Origin: Psychromicrobium lacuslunae | GTDB taxonomy: Bacteria > Actinomycetota > Actinomycetes > Actinomycetales > Micrococcaceae | Direction of reading: 5' to 3' | Assembly: GCF_000950575.1 (NCBI RefSeq) | Contig: NZ_CP011005.1 | Coordinates: 1,240,001 to 1,304,000 of the forward strand | DNA: 64,000 nt | Shown here: positions 17,010 through 26,018 of the stretch, in pieces | How positions within the stretch are numbered: the first letter of the stretch is position 1 | How the letters are laid out: each line of letters opens with the position of its first letter | Notes under the pieces: model-generated | The model's database searches: none | Told to the model about the DNA's origin: nothing | What the model saw: only the letters and a program-made list of their open reading frames with translations | Translations under genes and position numbers: made by a program

Positions 17010-19309
17010 AAAGCGTCGTCCTGACCGGCGGTCGGGCACCCATTGCTGGTGAACTAGCCCGGCATTTTGGCGAGGCTGGCTATCGAGTCATCGCGGCTGA
17101 AAGTAGCACCAATCTCTTGGCGGCCAGCCCCTTTGTCTCGGCGAGCTATCGACTTCCCTCGCCGCGTTGGAACCCGCAGGCCTTCGCCGCCAGTATCGAA
17201 GAAATGATCCTTCACTTTGACGCAGAATTGGTGCTCCCCAGCTGTGAAGAAGTTTTCTGGCTCGCCGAGGCAGCAAAAGGTGGCGCTCTTCGGCGACTCC
17301 GCGAGCGCCTTTTCGCGGCAGATATCTCGGTATTGAATCAGTTGCATCACAAGGTGCGGTTTATTGAATTGATAGCCCGGCTGGGCTTCAGTGCCCCACA
17401 AACCATCCAGATCGACTCGCTGGCTCAGTTCGGCCAGCTATCCCGAGGACGGCTAGGCAGCCCAGTGAATTCACCGGCCATAGTACTCAAACCCGCCTAT
17501 TCTCGCTTTGGTGCAGGTACGCTGATCGTCCCTCCGGGTGCTCAACTACCGAAGCTGCCGACAGTTACCGCAAGTCGGCCCTGGCTAGTCCAGGAGTTTC
17601 TCACTGGTGAGGAATTCTGCCTGAGCGGCGTCTTCCGGCAAGGCGAACCACGCGCCCTCTCTGTCTACCTGCCACGTTGGCGCACCGGCGGCAGCGGGGC
17701 TGGCAGGTACTTTCAGCCGATTCCGAACAGCGACCGAAAGTATCTACAGGCGACCGCACTAGCCAAGCGCTTGGCGAACGAACTGAATTACACCGGATTC
17801 CTCAGCCTCGACCTGATCGATACTGCAAGCGGGCCGATGGCTATTGAGTGCAACCCACGCCCGACCAGCGGCTTGCACCTGCTGGAGGGCAATCTTGCCG
17901 ATGCCCTGCTAAGCGACGGGCCGCCATTATCGGCCAGCCCCCGGGCTAAGAAACTGAGCCTGGCCGCCACTGAACAATCTTTACGCAAGCCTTCAGAGTG
18001 GCTAAAAGCTCGCTCTGCGCTGCGCGGCACGGTGCCGATACATCAGCAGCTCAGAGTAGCCGGCTCACTGCTTGGCAGTGCCTTTCAGCACCGGTTCAGT
18101 CCGCTGGAGGCCAGCACTTACGATCTGCAATACGACGGCCCAGTGCCCCCTCTCGTGCAGGGAACCACTGAACAGCCAAGCACGAGCGCACCAGGTGACC
18201 GGTGGCGGAAACAAGCCTTTACGGCGCTCCGCGACCCACGGACCGGTCGCAGCATCGGCATTAGCAACGCCAGCACCAGGCTGGCGGAAATACGAGCCGA
18301 CGGTCGCTTCCTGCCGATTACACTGCCAGAGCAGCAGCCCAGCCGTTCCACCGAGCGAAGCACCCGGGAGCAGCATCAGACCTATCTACTCTCCCCCTAT
18401 GGCCACTACATTGGCTTTGCCCAGGACGAACTAGCTGAACTGCACTCCCCGCGCCTTGAGGCATTACTCAGGCCGCTCATTCGCCTGCTGGGCCGGGCGC
18501 TGCAATGGGGAGGTATCGATCAGCTGCTGCTGGTGAACAATGCGCTCATTTCCACCAATCTGCATCCCCCGATCAACTCAACCGAACTACTCCGGCTCAC
18601 CGATCATTTACGCACCGAACACCCTGGGCTAGCCATTGCCTGGCGCAGTGTACATGGCCGGGATAATGACTTCCCCGAACAGTTGCGAAACGCGGGCTAC
18701 CGACTAATTCCGGCCCGTAGCGTGCTGTTCGTGCCGACAATTAATCGGGAGTTCGCGCGCCGTCGAGACTACCGTCGAGACGAGTTGCTGTTCAGCTCCT
18801 CCGAGTACCAAGTGCGCGCCGTGACCGAACCGTCCAAGGCGGAGAGTCGCAGAATGATTGAGCTCTACCGAATGCTCTACATCGAGAAATACTCCAGTTA
18901 CAGTCCTCAATACACCGAAGACTTCGTTGCGCGCAGTGCCCTGCATGGCATGCTGAACTACCTGGTGCTGGAGCGAGAGGGGCGGATCGACGGGGTGATC
19001 GGCTATTTCATTGCCGAAGGGTATCTAGCTGCCCCTTTCCTTGGCTACGATCTGAACAAACCTCAGGAGTTAGGGCTCTATCGAATGCTCAATGTGCTGA
19101 TTACTGAAACCGCGTGGCAGCACTCGGTCACCGTGCACGCCTCCTCGGGGGTTCCGGCTTTTAAGCGCTCCAGGGGCGCGGAGCCGGAAATTGAATTTCT
19201 TGCCGTCTATTATCGTCATCTACCGTATCGGCAACGCCTGGTCTGGCAGCTTCTCGATGGTATTATCAATTCGATAGCTCAACCCATGATCGCTAAGTTC
19301 GAGCTGTGA
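17006..19309 (+). CDS. ATP-grasp ligase fused to a GNAT-like acyltransferase domain
   Basis: 767 residues starting at GTG 17006, which overlaps the preceding TGA (GTGA) and so is probably coupled. The N-terminal half (about 1-310) is an ATP-grasp ligase: a Rossmann-like start VVLTGGRAPIAGELA, the ATP-binding strand VLKPAYSRFGAGTL, the pair WLVQEFLTGEEF, and the metal-binding ECNPRPTSG. The C-terminal 300 residues contain a region (RMIELYRMLYIEKYSS to the conserved HASSGVPAFKRSRGA) that looks like a GNAT-type acyltransferase fold. ATP-grasp enzymes join a carboxylate to an amine. The fusion suggests ligation and acyl transfer on one product. The substrate is unknown. Confidence 0.75.
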   Translation: MKSVVLTGGRAPIAGELARHFGEAGYRVIAAESSTNLLAASPFVSASYRLPSPRWNPQAFAASIEEMILHFDAELVLPSCEEVFWLAEAAKGGALRRLRERLFAADISVLNQLHHKVRFIELIARLGFSAPQTIQIDSLAQFGQLSRGRLGSPVNSPAIVLKPAYSRFGAGTLIVPPGAQLPKLPTVTASRPWLVQEFLTGEEFCLSGVFRQGEPRALSVYLPRWRTGGSGAGRYFQPIPNSDRKYLQATALAKRLANELNYTGFLSLDLIDTASGPMAIECNPRPTSGLHLLEGNLADALLSDGPPLSASPRAKKLSLAATEQSLRKPSEWLKARSALRGTVPIHQQLRVAGSLLGSAFQHRFSPLEASTYDLQYDGPVPPLVQGTTEQPSTSAPGDRWRKQAFTALRDPRTGRSIGISNASTRLAEIRADGRFLPITLPEQQPSRSTERSTREQHQTYLLSPYGHYIGFAQDELAELHSPRLEALLRPLIRLLGRALQWGGIDQLLLVNNALISTNLHPPINSTELLRLTDHLRTEHPGLAIAWRSVHGRDNDFPEQLRNAGYRLIPARSVLFVPTINREFARRRDYRRDELLFSSSEYQVRAVTEPSKAESRRMIELYRMLYIEKYSSYSPQYTEDFVARSALHGMLNYLVLEREGRIDGVIGYFIAEGYLAAPFLGYDLNKPQELGLYRMLNVLITETAWQHSVTVHASSGVPAFKRSRGAEPEIEFLAVYYRHLPYRQRLVWQLLDGIINSIAQPMIAKFEL

Positions 19310-19315
19310 GGGACG

Positions 19316-20362
19316 ATGCACAACAGCAGCAGAATAGCCTCGCGGATATCCTCAGTCGGGGTATATTTGCCCGCCGAAACCCGGAGCACCGAAGACACAG
19401 AGGAAAGACTCCGCCGGCAGAATCCGAGGCTCAGCCTGCCCTGGGGTCTGATCTCAAGGATTACCGGCGTCGAGCAGGTGCACCTTCGCCCAGACGGCTG
19501 GCAAACTTCAGATCTCGCGGTAGCCGCGGCCCGACATGCCTTACTCAGCGACGATCAGCCCATCGAACTACTGATTTTCGCTTCGGCCAGCCAAGACCTG
19601 ATCGAACCTGCCACCAGTCATATTGTGGCAGCCAAACTGGGACTCACTTGCCCTGTTATGGACGTGAAAAATGCCTGCAACTCAGTGCTCAACGCTTTAC
19701 AGGTAGCAGATGCGCTGATCCGCACCGGCCAATACGGCCGCGTGCTGGTAGTTAGCGGCGAGCAACCAAGTCATGCGGTGCGCTGGGAGCTGGAAAATAA
19801 AGAGCAATTCCTCAGGTCATTTCCCGGGTACACCATGAGCGACGGCGGAGCGGCCGTCATCTTAGAACGCACCGTGGTCTCAGCAACCGAAGACGGTGAC
19901 CAGCCGCCGCTCGCCGCACATCTGCTCGGCGGACATTTCGTGGCTGACTCTCGCCATTGGCAGATAGGCACCCTGGGTACCGGCGGCTCGATGGATCCGC
20001 ACGCCCGCCATGGCAGCTACTTCGATATGGATGGCGCCGCGCTCCGCGAGGCCTTCCTGGAACTCGGACCGGAACCTGTTGCAAAAGGGCTGCGCAATCT
20101 CGGCCTGAGCCTCGATCAATTGGACTTCATGGCCATTCACCAGGTGGCAGCGCCGATTTTAGCCCCGGTGATGGCGACCCTCGGTCTTTCCACCGCACAC
20201 TGCCTCGACACGGTGAGCCAGCACGGTAACCTCGCCTCGGTAACCCTCCCCTTGCAACTCAAGCTAGCGCGCGAGGCAGGGCACATTGGCCCGGGCAGCC
20301 TCGTCGGTCTGGTCGGCCTGGCCGGCGGAATCTCACTTGGCCTGATGGTGGCCAGGTTATGA
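19316..20362 (+). CDS. 3-oxoacyl-ACP synthase III-like condensing enzyme
   Basis: 348 residues with the thiolase fold. The catalytic triad is present: Cys in DVKNACNSVLNAL (about residue 122), His in AIHQVAAP (about 277) and Asn in SQHGNLASVTLP (about 307). It is not the housekeeping FabH, since no fab genes surround it and its active-site context differs (GNLAS instead of GNTSA). KAS III-like proteins in such operons condense, or merely transfer, acyl groups from CoA or carrier thioesters. It starts 6 bp after the ATP-grasp gene and overlaps the P450 gene by 4 bp (ATGA). Confidence 0.85.
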   Translation: MHNSSRIASRISSVGVYLPAETRSTEDTEERLRRQNPRLSLPWGLISRITGVEQVHLRPDGWQTSDLAVAAARHALLSDDQPIELLIFASASQDLIEPATSHIVAAKLGLTCPVMDVKNACNSVLNALQVADALIRTGQYGRVLVVSGEQPSHAVRWELENKEQFLRSFPGYTMSDGGAAVILERTVVSATEDGDQPPLAAHLLGGHFVADSRHWQIGTLGTGGSMDPHARHGSYFDMDGAALREAFLELGPEPVAKGLRNLGLSLDQLDFMAIHQVAAPILAPVMATLGLSTAHCLDTVSQHGNLASVTLPLQLKLAREAGHIGPGSLVGLVGLAGGISLGLMVARL

Positions 20363-21552
20363 GCACAGTGACCGATCGGCCAGCCAGCGCCAGTCCGCGA
20401 TTGGCCGCGCGATGGGAATCCAAGGTGCAACGAGCCGCCCACCCGTTGAGCTACCCAGCCTTGCAAGCCGTTCCCGGAGGGCTACTCCGGGTACCTAAGT
20501 TGGGGATCCTGGTCAAGGATGCCCAGCTCGTTCGCGAGGTGCTCAAACAGCCCGAAACCTTTGCCAAAAACGGTCCTGGCACCTCTTCCGATCTTTGGAC
20601 GCCAGTGCTGGGCGAAAAAGTACTACTCAATATGTCCGGTCAGGACCATGCCCAGCTGCGCCGAAAACTCTCGCCGTTGTTCGCGCCGGGGTTCGTCGAA
20701 GCCCTCAGCCGCAAGGCCTTAGCGCCTCATCTGGCCACGCTCACCCAGCAACTCGCCTCCGGACAAGCGGTCGACTTGGTACAAAAGTCTCACCTGCTCT
20801 CCTCAGAAGTTATCTCTCAACTGGTCGGCCTACCCGCCGGCCAAGTGCACGACGACGCTTTTTACCAACAGATTCACCGGATCAGCGGCTCGGTTCGGCT
20901 GCGGAATCTCGGCCTATCGGAGCAACAGCTTCGGCAGGCTCGGGAGTTAATGGAAGGGTTGACCGGTGCTGCAAAGAGCGCCTATCAAAGTGGTGACCCG
21001 GAAACCATCCCCGGACGAATGCGTGAACTTGGCCTGAGCGAGCAGGAGGCCCTGGGCGCCGTGGGTGCCTTCGCGCTCACCGGTACCGAGACTCTCACCG
21101 CCTATATTCCCCGACTGATTGCGCTGCTGATCGACTCAGGTTGGCTTCCTCGCGTTGCTGCTGCGCGCCAATTGAGCGAGGCCAGCATTGCCGAAGGGCT
21201 GCGGGTGACCACCCCCGTGTTAGTCATGCTCAGGCACGCTCGCAGTGCAGCAACCCTGGGCAGACTGCGGGTAGCGCCGGGTGAGCGGCTGATCCTACTG
21301 GGATTCCGAATCAATCAGCTCTCAGGAACGTTCGATCCGCAAAGGAATTCGGCCGCCGAACTCAAGCAACTATGGTTTGGCGGCGGCGTGCACTTCTGCT
21401 TGGGGGCGCCACTGGCGATGGCGCAGACCCGCCTGGTCCTGGATGCACTGCTCAACGTAGTGAGCGAATCAGGTCCGTTGCGGATTAGCTCAAGACAAGC
21501 CGCGCGCAGAGTGCTCATCCCCGCTTATCAACGACTTCTCGTGACACGATGA
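20359..21552 (+). CDS. Cytochrome P450
   Basis: 397 residues, soluble bacterial class. The haem-binding loop FGGGVHFCLG is intact with its axial Cys, the I-helix has LTGTETLTAY (acid-Thr pair) and the K-helix carries the ExxR in AEGLRVTTP. All elements of an active monooxygenase are therefore present. Redox partners (ferredoxin and its reductase) are not encoded nearby and must come from elsewhere. It is coupled by 4-bp overlaps on both sides, so it is expressed with the acid-activating, ligating and condensing enzymes and probably tailors their product. Confidence 0.92.
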   Translation: MSTVTDRPASASPRLAARWESKVQRAAHPLSYPALQAVPGGLLRVPKLGILVKDAQLVREVLKQPETFAKNGPGTSSDLWTPVLGEKVLLNMSGQDHAQLRRKLSPLFAPGFVEALSRKALAPHLATLTQQLASGQAVDLVQKSHLLSSEVISQLVGLPAGQVHDDAFYQQIHRISGSVRLRNLGLSEQQLRQARELMEGLTGAAKSAYQSGDPETIPGRMRELGLSEQEALGAVGAFALTGTETLTAYIPRLIALLIDSGWLPRVAAARQLSEASIAEGLRVTTPVLVMLRHARSAATLGRLRVAPGERLILLGFRINQLSGTFDPQRNSAAELKQLWFGGGVHFCLGAPLAMAQTRLVLDALLNVVSESGPLRISSRQAARRVLIPAYQRLLVTR

Positions 21553-22460
21553 AGATTCTGGTGACCGGGGCCAGCGGGTTTATTGGCGGCGCGATAGCCA
21601 GCAGACTCAGCGACCACGGCCATCACGTGATTGGCACCGGTCGCACTCTGCCCGGCTGGCTTAGCCCGAAAGGCTCACGGTATCTGAGCTGGGACCTCTT
21701 CTCGGCTCCCCCGGTCGACTCCGTCGACGTAGTGGTGCATTGCGCAGCCCTGGTCGACGATCAATCCTCGCTTGCCAAGGCGCTGAGAATCAATCGTGAC
21801 GGCACTCTCGCGGTCCGCAAAGCCTTTCCTGATGCCCGGATGGTGCTGCTCTCTTCCTCAAGCGTTTATGACTCGGCTGGCCCGCATCACCACGTTACCG
21901 AAGATGCGGCATTGGGACATCGGTTACTGGGGAGTTACGCGCTTTCCAAATTCGCGGCGGAGCGGGCAGTCGCCGAATTCTCACAAACCATTGCGCTTCG
22001 TCCGCATGCTGTCTATGGACCGGGAGATAATACTTTGCTGCCCCGAATCGAGGCCGCTGTGCGGGGCAACTCGCTGGCATTGCCCCGCGGTGGCCAAGCG
22101 CTGCACGCATTGACGCATATCGATAATCTCTGCGCAGCGGTGAGCGGTGCGGTGCTCAGCAGCACGGTGGGGGTCTTCAATATCACCGATGCAGAGCCGC
22201 TCCCGCTGGCTACGGCCATCACCGAGTTACTCAATCGCCGTGGGCGCTCTCCGGTGATCCGTCCGGTGTCGCTCCGCTTGGCACTGACTCTCGCCGCGGG
22301 CGCGGAGAGACTTCCGGCCAAGCTTCGTAGCCGGTCGCTACCAAGCAGCTATGCTGTCCATCAGCTAGCACATGAGCACACTTACTCCCTGGAAAGAGCC
22401 AAGCAACAGCTGGGCTACGACCCGCTGCCCAGCAATTTCTCCGGGGCGGAACATTGGTGA
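21549..22460 (+). CDS. Extended SDR (NAD-dependent epimerase/dehydratase family)
   Basis: 303 residues. The Rossmann signature GASGFIGG is at 7-14, the Ser in VLLSSSSVYD and the catalytic YALSK pair follow, then LRPHAVYGPGDN. This group of extended SDRs includes sugar epimerases and beta-ketoacid or ketone reductases. Beside a KAS III-like enzyme, reduction of a keto intermediate is a reasonable guess. It is the last gene of the 4-bp-overlap chain. The OsmC gene follows after 33 bp and may be read through. Confidence 0.85.
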   Translation: MKILVTGASGFIGGAIASRLSDHGHHVIGTGRTLPGWLSPKGSRYLSWDLFSAPPVDSVDVVVHCAALVDDQSSLAKALRINRDGTLAVRKAFPDARMVLLSSSSVYDSAGPHHHVTEDAALGHRLLGSYALSKFAAERAVAEFSQTIALRPHAVYGPGDNTLLPRIEAAVRGNSLALPRGGQALHALTHIDNLCAAVSGAVLSSTVGVFNITDAEPLPLATAITELLNRRGRSPVIRPVSLRLALTLAAGAERLPAKLRSRSLPSSYAVHQLAHEHTYSLERAKQQLGYDPLPSNFSGAEHW

Positions 22461-22493
22461 CGAGAGAGGTTCCTGCGAGGATAGGATCAAGTT

Positions 22494-22964
22494 ATGGCGC
22501 TTAATCAACATCACTATGAAGTGCATACCGAGTGGACCGGCAATCGGGGCGAAGGCACCGCGACTTACCGTGCCTACGGCCGGGATCACACCATAAACTC
22601 CGCCGATCTTCCGCAAATTCTCGGTTCGGCTGACGCCACTTTTCATGGTGATAAGGATCGTTGGAACCCGGAATTGTTGCTGCTCAGCGCGCTCAGCGAA
22701 TGCCACATGCTTTCCTATTTGCACGTAGCTGTGACGCATGGAGTGGTGGTGACCTCCTACCTTGACCGGGCCGAAGGAACGATGATTCTGAATCCCGACG
22801 GCAGTGGGCAATTCGAATCGGTAACGCTACGCCCTCAGGTTGGTTTAGCCGATCCGAGCCAAGCCGAACTGGCCGAGCAGCTGCACGCCGAAGCCTCGTC
22901 GAAATGTTTTATTGCTCGTAGCGTCAACTTTCCGGTGCATCATCAGGTGGCCCAGCAAGCCTGA
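22494..22964 (+). CDS. OsmC-family peroxide/hydroperoxide-detoxifying protein
   Basis: 156 residues of the OsmC/Ohr fold, which reduces organic hydroperoxides with a pair of cysteines. Both are present: Cys in LSALSECHMLSYLH and Cys in ASSKCFIARSVNFPV. It is cytoplasmic. It follows the P450/SDR operon on the same strand but has its own start spacing. Protection from peroxides made by the P450 is possible but unsupported; the family is common as a stand-alone gene. Confidence 0.88.
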   Translation: MALNQHHYEVHTEWTGNRGEGTATYRAYGRDHTINSADLPQILGSADATFHGDKDRWNPELLLLSALSECHMLSYLHVAVTHGVVVTSYLDRAEGTMILNPDGSGQFESVTLRPQVGLADPSQAELAEQLHAEASSKCFIARSVNFPVHHQVAQQA

Positions 22965-22977
22965 ATGGCATGCCGTT

Positions 22978-23979
22978 TCACGGCAGCTCTGCTATCAGAG
23001 CCTTTTCTTTCGCCGCGCTCAGACCAGCGCGACGTTCCCGAGTTAGGCCGCGAGATCGTTCGTCCTGCAAAACGGCTTTAAGCGTTTCGTCAAAAGGTCT
23101 GGGGCGCAGGCCGACTCGGCGAGCGGCCGAGCCGTCGCGCTGGAACATGCCGGCCGCTTCTGCTGGTAGCCAGAGCGGCAGAGAATCTTCACCTGCCCAA
23201 TAGTTCACGCCCTGTTCCAGCAGCCACTCCTCCGGTGCCAAACGTATCTGCCCGCGGTAGCCGCTGGCTTCCAGCGCAGCCCCCAGCAGGGTCTGCATTG
23301 GCACCTCATCACCGACCACGTCGTATGTCCCAGCCAGGGCGTTCTCCATGCCGTCCAGCAACCAAGCAGCGAAATCTCTGACATCAATCACCTGAGTTTT
23401 CGCGCTTGCGGCTACTGCGGGGGCCAACACCGGTTCATTATCGCGGGCGAACCTGGCTGGCCAGTAACCGTAGCGGTCGCTCGGGTCGCCAGGTCCACAG
23501 ATCAATCCTGGCCGGGCCACCAGAAGCTGTTCCGGGCTGAGCGCCTCACGCAGAATCTTCTCGCAGGAGACCTTCGCTTCACCGTAGTGTTCGAGCGGGT
23601 CCTGGTCCTCGGACCATTCAGCTAGCAATTGATCCGATTCGTTGCCCGACGGCGTCGAATGATCAGCGTAGACGGAGACTGTTGAGACGAAGGCCCAGTG
23701 TTTTGTGCGTGTCGATAGCGCTGTCACAGCGGATTCCACCTGATTGGGTATTCGCGAGACATCCAGTACTGCGTCCCAAGTCTGCTCATCTGCTAGTGAA
23801 GCTAGTAAAGACCGGTATGCGTCGGCGCCTTGCTCTCGGTCGGCAGTGACCAACTGCACACCCTTCGGAACCGGGTGTGTGCCCCTAGCCAACGCCGTCA
23901 CCTGGTGCCCGCGCTTCACCGCCAGTCGTGCCACCGTACGAGAGAGAAACATGGTTCCGCCGAGAATGAGAAGTCGCAT
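22978..23979 (-). CDS. NAD-dependent epimerase/reductase (atypical extended SDR)
   Basis: 333 residues starting at ATG 23979 (MRLLILGGTMFLSRTVARLA). The nucleotide-binding loop is GGTMFLSR rather than GxxGxxG, as in the isoflavone-reductase-like or mRNA-binding SDR branch. The active site SVYADH and YGEAKVSCE follow near 118-150. It converges with the OsmC gene. The substrate cannot be assigned. A longer upstream frame to 24045 has no family similarity. Confidence 0.75.
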   Translation of the reverse strand: MRLLILGGTMFLSRTVARLAVKRGHQVTALARGTHPVPKGVQLVTADREQGADAYRSLLASLADEQTWDAVLDVSRIPNQVESAVTALSTRTKHWAFVSTVSVYADHSTPSGNESDQLLAEWSEDQDPLEHYGEAKVSCEKILREALSPEQLLVARPGLICGPGDPSDRYGYWPARFARDNEPVLAPAVAASAKTQVIDVRDFAAWLLDGMENALAGTYDVVGDEVPMQTLLGAALEASGYRGQIRLAPEEWLLEQGVNYWAGEDSLPLWLPAEAAGMFQRDGSAARRVGLRPRPFDETLKAVLQDERSRGLTRERRAGLSAAKEKALIAELP

Positions 23980-24051
23980 ACTACTCAGCGTAATGCTGCA
24001 AGAATGGAAAAGGCAGAGCTTCAATCTGCTCTGAGAGGAGCGCAAACTTAA

Positions 24052-24765
24052 GTGAATTGGCTAGACGACCCGGTACTCAGAGGCCTGACTAAAACGGCTA
24101 TCAGCATCGTGATTGGATTGCTGGTTTGGTGGATCGGCAGGTTCGTGATCGGACGCTTAGTGCGCCGAGTGCGCGAAGGCAGTGCGGTCTTTCATAAACG
24201 GGGACTGCGCTGGGTACAGCCCGTGCTGCGACCGCTGGACTCCGAACGCCGGGTGCAGCGAGCGGAAACGGTCGGTTCTATCCTGTCCTCGCTGCTGAGC
24301 GTTGTGGTGGTGGTCATCGTTGGCTTGTATATTCTGCTTGCCTTCGAAGTCAATGTCGGTCCACTGCTAGCGAGCCTGGGTATTGTCGGCGTCGCGGTTG
24401 GCTTCGGCTGTCAACAATTGATCAGAGACTTCCTGGCTGGAATTTTCATCACTATTGAGGACCAGTACGGCATTGGCGATGTCATTGAGACCTCCGAAGT
24501 TGTCGGCGAAGTTGAATCGGTGGGTTTGCGAATCACCCGGGTACGGGCCAAAGATGGTGCCATCTGGTACCTGCGCAACGGTGAGATTCTGCGCGTCGGA
24601 AATCGCTCGCAGGGTGACTATCAGGACCCCGACGAGTCCGAAGAAGCAAGTAGCCCGCACTCTCCGTTGCCCCCGCGCTCTGCTTTGCCGGAGCGTAGCA
24701 CTGAGTCGGAACACTCCAATGAACCAGCTAAGTCAGAGAAACCAGCGCAAAGGGCAGGCGAATGA
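24052..24765 (+). CDS. MscS-family mechanosensitive channel, short form
   Basis: 237 residues starting at GTG with GAGGAG 11 bases upstream. There is an N-terminal TM helix (about 14-36), a second at 78-103, and the pore-lining TM3 [23 protein letters not shown] with the small-residue packing of MscS. The beta domain begins ([44 protein letters not shown]) but the protein then leaves the family pattern. The usual C-terminal alpha/beta domain is replaced by about 45 Ser/Glu/Pro-rich residues. The stop overlaps the globin start by 4 bp. Confidence 0.85.
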   Translation: MNWLDDPVLRGLTKTAISIVIGLLVWWIGRFVIGRLVRRVREGSAVFHKRGLRWVQPVLRPLDSERRVQRAETVGSILSSLLSVVVVVIVGLYILLAFEVNVGPLLASLGIVGVAVGFGCQQLIRDFLAGIFITIEDQYGIGDVIETSEVVGEVESVGLRITRVRAKDGAIWYLRNGEILRVGNRSQGDYQDPDESEEASSPHSPLPPRSALPERSTESEHSNEPAKSEKPAQRAGE

Positions 24766-25223
24766 CCGAGAACACTCCTGGCACACCCATCCCATCCCGT
24801 TTCGGTGAACCGCTCGCCAAACTCGTGCCGGTGGGAGGTTTCCAAGCGCCGCCGGAGAACTTCTACGAAGCCGTCGGCGGTCATCAGACCTTCGCCGCCC
24901 TGGTACATGAGTTCTATCTCCGGGTGGCGGCCGACGAAATCCTCCGGCCGATGTACCCCGAGGAAGATCTGGCACCGGCTGAGCGGCGGATGCTGTTGTT
25001 CTTGGAGCAGTATTGGGGCGGCCCACGCACTTATCTGGAGGAGCGGGGGCATCCCAGGCTGAGGATGCGGCACGCCCCTTTTGCGGTCACCCCGCAGGCC
25101 AGGGATCGTTGGCTGAAACTCATGCGAGAGGCCTTAGACACGCTGGATCTACCGCCGTTACATGACGCCACGCTCTGGGATTATCTGGACCGGGCAGCTC
25201 ATTCGATGGTGAATTCTGGATAG
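24762..25223 (+). CDS. glbO: Group II truncated haemoglobin (HbO type)
   Basis: 153 residues. After a non-conserved N-terminus, the 2/2 globin fold begins at [49 protein letters not shown] and the proximal-His segment [10 protein letters not shown] follow, the last part being typical of HbO. Such proteins bind oxygen or take part in NO and peroxide chemistry. Translation is probably coupled to the MscS gene (ATGA overlap). Confidence 0.92.
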   Translation: MTENTPGTPIPSRFGEPLAKLVPVGGFQAPPENFYEAVGGHQTFAALVHEFYLRVAADEILRPMYPEEDLAPAERRMLLFLEQYWGGPRTYLEERGHPRLRMRHAPFAVTPQARDRWLKLMREALDTLDLPPLHDATLWDYLDRAAHSMVNSG

Positions 25224-25268
25224 TTCAGCGACCCCACTGGGCCTTAGTTTTTGCTATTAAGAGCTGTT

Positions 25269-26018
25269 TTAGAGAGCGGCCGCAGGACGAATCAAGACGT
25301 GACCAGCTGGGCTACTTAGTCTTAGCCAGCGCCCGGAACGGTACAGCCTAACCTGACTCTGCGGTGCCCAGAATCCTAGCGCGAAGCCTGCAAAAGCTGC
25401 CCCTCCGGGCAGTTCCGGATAGTTTGCCATTGCTCTGCCCCAGACTGAAGCTCTCGCGTTATTGACGATCAACGCGCCCGGGTTGACCGGAATAATCTGC
25501 GCGATTTCGCGGACCCCCTCCTTGGCGACTGCTATCAGCGTTTCGCTGGCCAGCACTGCCTGCTCCAGCCAATCGGAGCGGGGCGCGCTGAGTGCCGCCC
25601 ACGATTCATTCACGGTTACGGTGGGCAGTGGTAATTCGACGTCCGTTTCGTCGAGCCGCGCCAGTCTGTCGGATACCGAGGCCAAGGAGACAGTGCAGTC
25701 GAAGCTTGCGGAATTTTCGGAGTTGTCGGAGCTGTTGGAACCGGCGGTACTGTCGGAACTTTTGGAATTTTCTGTACCGTCGGTACTGGCGAAATCTTTT
25801 GCCGGATGATCGGCGGCTGCCAATGCCATCGTCCGCAGACCGAGAATGGTCGGGGTTCCTTCGCCTAAAAGCCTTGGCCGCATCGAACAGGTCCAGGCAG
25901 CCAATACTGGGCCGGTCGACTGCAGACGAATGGCCCCATCGTCCACCGCTCGGGCACGACTAACAAAAGTTCGAAAATCGGCTAATGTCCGAGGGTCTGC
26001 GAAGCGAATACTGCTCAT
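25269..26018 (-). CDS. Conserved actinobacterial protein with Ser-rich insert, function unknown
   Basis: 249 residues with no recognised motif, no signal peptide and no clear membrane segment. Two conserved-looking halves (about 1-75 and 105-249) are separated by a low-complexity insert rich in Ser, Asn, Asp and Glu (about 75-105), encoded by short imperfect repeats. The C-terminal half has a hydrophobic stretch (PGGAAFAGFALGFWAP). It is transcribed toward glbO and away from tesB. I do not recognise the family. Confidence 0.65.
   Translation of the reverse strand: MSSIRFADPRTLADFRTFVSRARAVDDGAIRLQSTGPVLAAWTCSMRPRLLGEGTPTILGLRTMALAAADHPAKDFASTDGTENSKSSDSTAGSNSSDNSENSASFDCTVSLASVSDRLARLDETDVELPLPTVTVNESWAALSAPRSDWLEQAVLASETLIAVAKEGVREIAQIIPVNPGALIVNNARASVWGRAMANYPELPGGAAFAGFALGFWAPQSQVRLYRSGRWLRLSSPAGHVLIRPAAAL

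Noticed and set aside
15687-22460. Reading the operon as an OleABCD olefin (beta-lactone) pathway
   Set aside because: KAS III-like, AMP-forming and SDR enzymes resemble OleA, OleC and OleD superficially. But there is no OleB hydrolase, the ligase is PaaK-like, and ATP-grasp and P450 genes are not part of that pathway.
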